Positions 37,101 to 39,942 of a DNA stretch of 39,942 bases are shown piece by piece. Origin of the DNA: Stenotrophomonas sp. PS02298 (lineage in GTDB: Bacteria; Pseudomonadota; Gammaproteobacteria; Xanthomonadales; Xanthomonadaceae). The translations under genes and the position numbers were made by a program. The notes beneath the pieces are model-generated. The model was not told the origin of the DNA. It searched no databases and was given only the letters and a program-made list of their open reading frames with translations. The DNA is taken from contig NZ_JASCOR010000024.1 in NCBI RefSeq assembly GCF_029959445.1, positions 1 to 39,942 of the forward strand, written 5' to 3'. The number at the start of each line of letters is the position of its first letter. The first letter of the stretch is position 1.

Positions 37101-38012
37101 GCCCAGGAACTGCGCGGGCACCAGCTGGCCGATATCCAGCTGCTCGCTGCGCGCGGCCATGTTCCACACCGGATCGCTGCGGCCATCCAGAATGAAACTG
37201 ACATGCAGCGGCTTGGGCGCGTAGCCGGCCACCGCAACTTCCATATGGGCCAGGTTGCCACGTGCGACCAGGCCCAGCCGCGCGGCGGGCTGGCCCGGAC
37301 GTGGCGGCATCAGCGCGCGCACGGTCAGGTCGGTGGCGTAGTCCTTGCGCGGCAGATAGTGGCCGTCGATACGGAAATCGCCGAGGTTGCTGTTGACCTT
37401 GATCTGGCTGGCGGTGAATTCGCCATTGGCAGCTTCAAGCCCACCACGCACCTTGCTGATGTCGATGATCGGCTGCTGCAGCTGGGTGATGCGCAGGCCA
37501 TCGATGACGATGGTGTCGGCCTGCAAGGCCAGCGGCAACTCGATGGCCGGCAATACATCCGGCCAGTTGGGCAGCTCGAAGGGCTTGTCTTCCGACGGCC
37601 CCAGCTCCAGCGTGGCATCGCTGATGCGCAGCGCGTCCAGGCGCAGCTTGCGGCCCAGCAGCGGGCGGATATCCGGATCCAGGTAGGCCTGGCCGGCAGT
37701 GAAGTGCAGCTCGTTGTAGCGGAAATCCAGGTCGTGCAGGATCAACGGGCCGGCCAGCGGGCCTTCGGCCTTGCTCCAGGTCAGTGATGAGCCGGCGGGC
37801 AGGCGCGCGACCACCTGCGCCAGCAGCACCTCGCGGCCGGCTACGGTCTGCAGCAACCAGTACAGCGCGAACAGGCCCAGCAGCGCCAGCACGGTGATGG
37901 TGATGCCACTGCGCACCGCCAAGGTGCGCAGTCGCGCCTTGCGCTTGGCACGCAGCTCGGCGATGCGGGCTTCGCGCTCTTCCGGGCTCACCTCGTCGGG
38001 ACGGCGGCTCAC
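34152..38012 (-). CDS. tamB: Translocation and assembly module subunit TamB
   Basis: A 1286-residue inner-membrane-anchored, periplasm-spanning AsmA-like protein. After a basic N-terminus one membrane helix lies at about residues 33-55. A long beta-taco region of repeating amphipathic strands follows. The C-terminal DUF490/TamB domain holds the typical GRYKAYGQDLTITDGQLLWN, SDPRINIKAQR and SESLAYLVLGR segments. TamB works with TamA in outer-membrane protein insertion, and with its AsmA-like relatives in phospholipid transport to the outer membrane. The start is GTG at 38012, overlapping the tamA stop (GTGA), so the two are translationally coupled. The length is typical. Confidence 0.96.
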   Translation of the reverse strand: MSRRPDEVSPEEREARIAELRAKRKARLRTLAVRSGITITVLALLGLFALYWLLQTVAGREVLLAQVVARLPAGSSLTWSKAEGPLAGPLILHDLDFRYNELHFTAGQAYLDPDIRPLLGRKLRLDALRISDATLELGPSEDKPFELPNWPDVLPAIELPLALQADTIVIDGLRITQLQQPIIDISKVRGGLEAANGEFTASQIKVNSNLGDFRIDGHYLPRKDYATDLTVRALMPPRPGQPAARLGLVARGNLAHMEVAVAGYAPKPLHVSFILDGRSDPVWNMAARSEQLDIGQLVPAQFLGEAPAPLALDFNARGRGGQARLQGRVRQGENELVLAPSNVAIDKQVLTVAPLVAEAFGGSVRLQGTADFSDAQNPGFRFAVVANQLTYTPEPDPSSPDSTPVPLHLKEARLGVAGNLKNWAAVGKAEVAREAQDANLDFDVRGNDQQAHIERLQASTPGGSLELKGSAAWAPTLAWDVDASLSKFDPGYFAPGWEGNLSGSLASKGKQLPAVAGSNDMRFEATLDVPQINGMLRGRRVDARAKLALQGTQGEGNVRLVMGDSQIEAKGKVGDRLDVDARLEPLHLSDLLPGGTGSLAGTLQLHGTPSQPDITADLRGNGLQWDDWKAQQISINGRLPWQGNNGALAIHGSAIEVGMLLDQVNINARGSVQNLQLDADTRNELGAVALSGSVRQQGQAWRGELASLRIAPVKGAPWQLRQAATFSAQGSNFTLSDACLGSETGGALCIAANWPREGLQLRGDALPLALVQPWLPPNEGRRMYLRGELTLDGNIRPRGNAWEGGFKVASAEGGIRLGDNARGELVRYDNFSLNVDMLPNSIKGYLGVGFKGDGFIDAKVQTGWEPSAALTGELYMNIARLYWLELFSPDLVRPQGLIEGHVSLRGTRSQPTLGGEAKLSNFTGEFPALGLTLSEGKGSFIAQPDGSARISASTKTGGEGTLQVDGGLSWFGDAQPLQLHIHGDKVLMANTSELRVVANPDLDFTLAGTAMELRGSVHVPEADLDLERLDRGTSASEDIVVLDPVDPEEGPSSPLDMDLTVSLGDKVKMSGFGLKGALTGRMQVRARPGHEMTANGGLEVSGRYKAYGQDLTITDGQLLWNYGVVSDPRINIKAQRSIGDITAGIHVTGRAQQPKVDVWSDPAMSQSESLAYLVLGRSLSMASSDQAQQVNAASAALSAGTGLLAAQVGAKIGLDDAGVSQSRALGGSVIGVGKYITPKLYIGYGVSLIGSGSVLTLKYLLRRGFDIEVESSTVENRGSVNWRTER

Positions 38013-39808
38013 AGGTCAGCTCCGATGTTGAGGTACAGCTGGAACTGCGAATCCGGGTTGTTCAAACCATGCGCGATATCAATGCGCACCGGGCCCACGG
38101 GCGACTTCCAGCGCACGCCGAAGCCGACACCGGTATGCAGGTCAATCTTGTTGTCGAAGGCGCTGCCGGTATCCACGAACACCGCGCCGCCCCAGGGGCC
38201 GCCGCCGAAGTAGTGCTCGTACTCGACCGAGCCCACGGCAAGATTCTTCGCGCCCAGCGCGAACTTGTCCGGTGCCGGCGTACGCGGGCCGACTTCGCGG
38301 AAGGCATAGCCGCGGATGGAGCGGTCACCGCCGGCGAAGTAACGCAGGCTGGGCGGCATCGCGACCAGATCGCTGGTCCAGGTGGTGCCGGCCTGTCCGC
38401 GCAGGATCAGCCGGTCGGCATCGCCCACCGGGATGTACCAACGCACGGTGGCATCGGCCTGGATGAAGCTGGTGTCCGAACCGGCCCCTTCGATGCCGCC
38501 ACGCAGGGTGGCATTGCCGCTCAGGCCACGGCGCGGGAAGCTCTTGTCGTCGACATCGACGTAGTCGGCGGTGAGCTGCGGGTAGACCAGCGTCGAATAG
38601 TTGTAGACCGCGGCATTGAACTGGTCGCCGGAGCTGTAGCGCCAACGCTCGCGCAAGGCATTCATCGAGACGATGGCGGTCCAGTGCTCGTTGATCTCGC
38701 CGCTGCGGCTGGCGATCAGCTTGACGTTGCGCAGGTCGATGTAATCAGTCTGCTCGTCATAGGCACTGATCGCATAGCTGTACCACCCATCCAGCCAGCG
38801 GAAGCCCGGCACGCGGTAGCTGGTGATGAAGCTCTTGCGCTTCTGTGCGTAGTCCAGCTGGGTGCTGAGCTTGTGCCCACGGCGGTTGACATAGCGACGC
38901 TCGACGCCACCGCGCACACCCGGCCCGCTCTCGCTGCCATAGCTCAGACCAGCGGTATAGATGGTGCGCTTGGCGCGGGTCAGCTTGACGTTGACCGGGA
39001 CCTCGCCGTTGTCATCGGCCTGTTCCGGATGCGGCTGGATGTCGATGACACTGAAGTAATCCAGCTTGGTCAGCGACTCGCGCAGGCGATCAAGCTTGCC
39101 TTCATGCCAGTAACTGCCCTGCTCCCAATACACCAGTGGCTCGAACAGCCCCGGGCGGAAATAGTCCTGCTCGAAGGTGATCGGCCCCATGTTGTAGCGG
39201 CGGCCGCTGTCCCAGGTGAGGAAGATGTCGGCGGCATTCTCGGCGCGGGTCACTTCCACCTTGCGCTGGGTGAAGTCGGCATCGAAATAACCACGCTCGG
39301 CCAGGCGCCGGGTGATGGTGATCTTGCTGGCCTCGTAGTTCACCGAGTCGAAGGCTTCGCCAGTCTTGGGGTGGAAGGCCTCGATGTCGTCCTGCAGGTA
39401 CTGGTCGCGCGAGGCCGGGCCGGTGATGGCCAGTTCCTGGGTGCGGACCTTGACCTGCTCGCCCTTGTCGACCTGGATCAGTACCTGCAGGGTCTCGCCG
39501 GTACGCGGCGCTTCCACGGTGATCTTCGGATTGTAGAAGCCGAACGGCTCCAGCGCGGTGCGGGTCTGCCGCTCGGCCTGCGACAGCAGGTATTCCAGTC
39601 GGGATTCGCCCTGCACCTTGCCAATCGCATCGTAGACCGACAGCGACACCTCGATGTTTTCAATCATCTCGGCGTCATCACCCTTGTCCAGACCCTTGAT
39701 CTGGACTTTTTCGATGGTGCCGCGGGCATGGGCAAGGGGTGCTGCTGCCAGCGACGCCAGGAACAGAAGGAGCGGGGTGATTCGAGATAGCTGCATGCGC
39801 GCCAGCAT
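38009..39808 (-). CDS. tamA: Autotransporter assembly factor TamA (Omp85 family)
   Basis: A 599-residue outer-membrane protein. The signal peptide ends near LAHARG (about residue 30). Three POTRA-like domains follow (about residues 35-275; for example TIEKVQIKGLDKGD at the first strand). A 16-strand Omp85 barrel ends the chain, with the conserved loop-6 motif VRGYAF-like IRGYAF (within GGDRSIRGYAFREVGP) and GGAVFVDTGSAFD near the end. It is first in the tamA-tamB operon, with a four-base overlap to tamB. ATG 39808 (GGA 5 nt upstream) is given; ATG 39796 is an equally usable start four codons later. The frame continues upstream into SMAG repeats, which is not coding. Confidence 0.94.
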   Translation of the reverse strand: MLARMQLSRITPLLLFLASLAAAPLAHARGTIEKVQIKGLDKGDDAEMIENIEVSLSVYDAIGKVQGESRLEYLLSQAERQTRTALEPFGFYNPKITVEAPRTGETLQVLIQVDKGEQVKVRTQELAITGPASRDQYLQDDIEAFHPKTGEAFDSVNYEASKITITRRLAERGYFDADFTQRKVEVTRAENAADIFLTWDSGRRYNMGPITFEQDYFRPGLFEPLVYWEQGSYWHEGKLDRLRESLTKLDYFSVIDIQPHPEQADDNGEVPVNVKLTRAKRTIYTAGLSYGSESGPGVRGGVERRYVNRRGHKLSTQLDYAQKRKSFITSYRVPGFRWLDGWYSYAISAYDEQTDYIDLRNVKLIASRSGEINEHWTAIVSMNALRERWRYSSGDQFNAAVYNYSTLVYPQLTADYVDVDDKSFPRRGLSGNATLRGGIEGAGSDTSFIQADATVRWYIPVGDADRLILRGQAGTTWTSDLVAMPPSLRYFAGGDRSIRGYAFREVGPRTPAPDKFALGAKNLAVGSVEYEHYFGGGPWGGAVFVDTGSAFDNKIDLHTGVGFGVRWKSPVGPVRIDIAHGLNNPDSQFQLYLNIGADL

Positions 39809-39852
39809 ACCGGTCCGAACATGACCGGCAAAATCACATGGCTGGCAGGGCC

Positions 39853-39942
39853 CAGCCATGCTCGGCCGGGGTGGCCCCTGTGGTGCCGAGCCGTGCTCGG
39901 CAGAGGCTTTACCGGTAATGCCCTTGCCGAGCATGGCTCGGC
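39853..39942. repeat. Cluster of SMAG/GTAG REPs upstream of tamA
   Basis: Three units are seen: an imperfect core at 39853-39868 (AGCCATGCTCGGCC), one at 39883-39901 (GTGCCGAGCCGTGCTCGGCA) and one at 39924-39942 cut by the window end. The last two face each other around TTACCGGTA, the same arrangement as at positions 1-64. The tamA promoter must lie between or within these repeats and the start at 39808. Confidence 0.85.

Noticed and set aside
34515..37787. A 1090-codon open frame antisense to tamB
   Set aside because: It is fully opposite a conserved gene, has low-complexity His/Arg/Gln-rich composition typical of antisense frames in GC-rich DNA, and matches no family.
39809..39934. N-terminal extension of TamA
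   Set aside because: The extra residues come from SMAG repeat sequence and would bury the signal peptide.

Overview
The window looks like chromosomal DNA of a Stenotrophomonas (S. maltophilia-group) gammaproteobacterium. Support comes from the GC-rich coding bias, the palindromic GTAG-type (SMAG-like) repeats with the core TGCCGAGCATGGCTCGGCA at both edges and near 26.6 kb, the second repeat family GTGGGAGCGGCGT(A/C)AGCCGCGAAG, two TonB-dependent receptors in tandem, and an S46 dipeptidyl peptidase of the Xanthomonadaceae type. No tRNA, rRNA, insertion sequence, phage gene or CRISPR array was found. Genus assignment is an inference.

Region 1 (about 1-13.8 kb, all + strand) is an accessory-looking nutrient locus. 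Two closely related TonB-dependent receptors (302-2485 and 2924-5182) are each preceded by the same GCCTAGGC...GTCGG...AGTTGCGTC signature. The second begins a tight operon: exported beta-lactamase-fold serine hydrolase, ribokinase-like sugar kinase, a fusion of a glycosidase-like barrel with a formylglycine-generating-enzyme (FGE) fold, and a GH127 beta-L-arabinofuranosidase-type enzyme. A strong terminator at 11485-11527 closes it. A class III CoA-transferase and transaldolase pair follows. The set suggests outer-membrane capture, periplasmic ester or amide cleavage, cytosolic deglycosylation and sugar phosphorylation of an unidentified, possibly arabinofuranosylated, compound. No inner-membrane transporter or regulator lies beside it.

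Region 2 (about 14-30.1 kb) carries a coniferyl-aldehyde-type dehydrogenase and then an acetate module. It holds acetate permease ActP with its DUF485 partner, a DcaP-like outer-membrane porin, divergent acetyl-CoA synthetase, a LuxR-type response regulator of the CrbR/ErdR type, and, about 4 kb on, a 1146-residue SLC5-STAC-PAS-histidine kinase-receiver hybrid of the CrbS/MxtR type. A chemoreceptor with an HBM-like sensor domain and the Mn exporter gene mntP lie between regulator and kinase. mntP has a yybP-ykoY manganese riboswitch. A striking array of about 139-bp tandem palindromic repeats (22481-23058) fills the gap between the response regulator and the chemoreceptor.

Region 3 (about 30.2-39.9 kb, all - strand) has a decayed outer-membrane barrel fragment, an OmpR-like DNA-binding protein with a degenerate receiver, an S46 dipeptidyl peptidase, and the tamA-tamB operon for outer-membrane protein assembly and lipid transport, ending in SMAG repeats.

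The observations most worth following are the tandem receptor/GH127/FGE-fusion locus, the kinase-regulator-target acetate neighbourhood with a chemoreceptor inside it, and the 139-bp repeat array.
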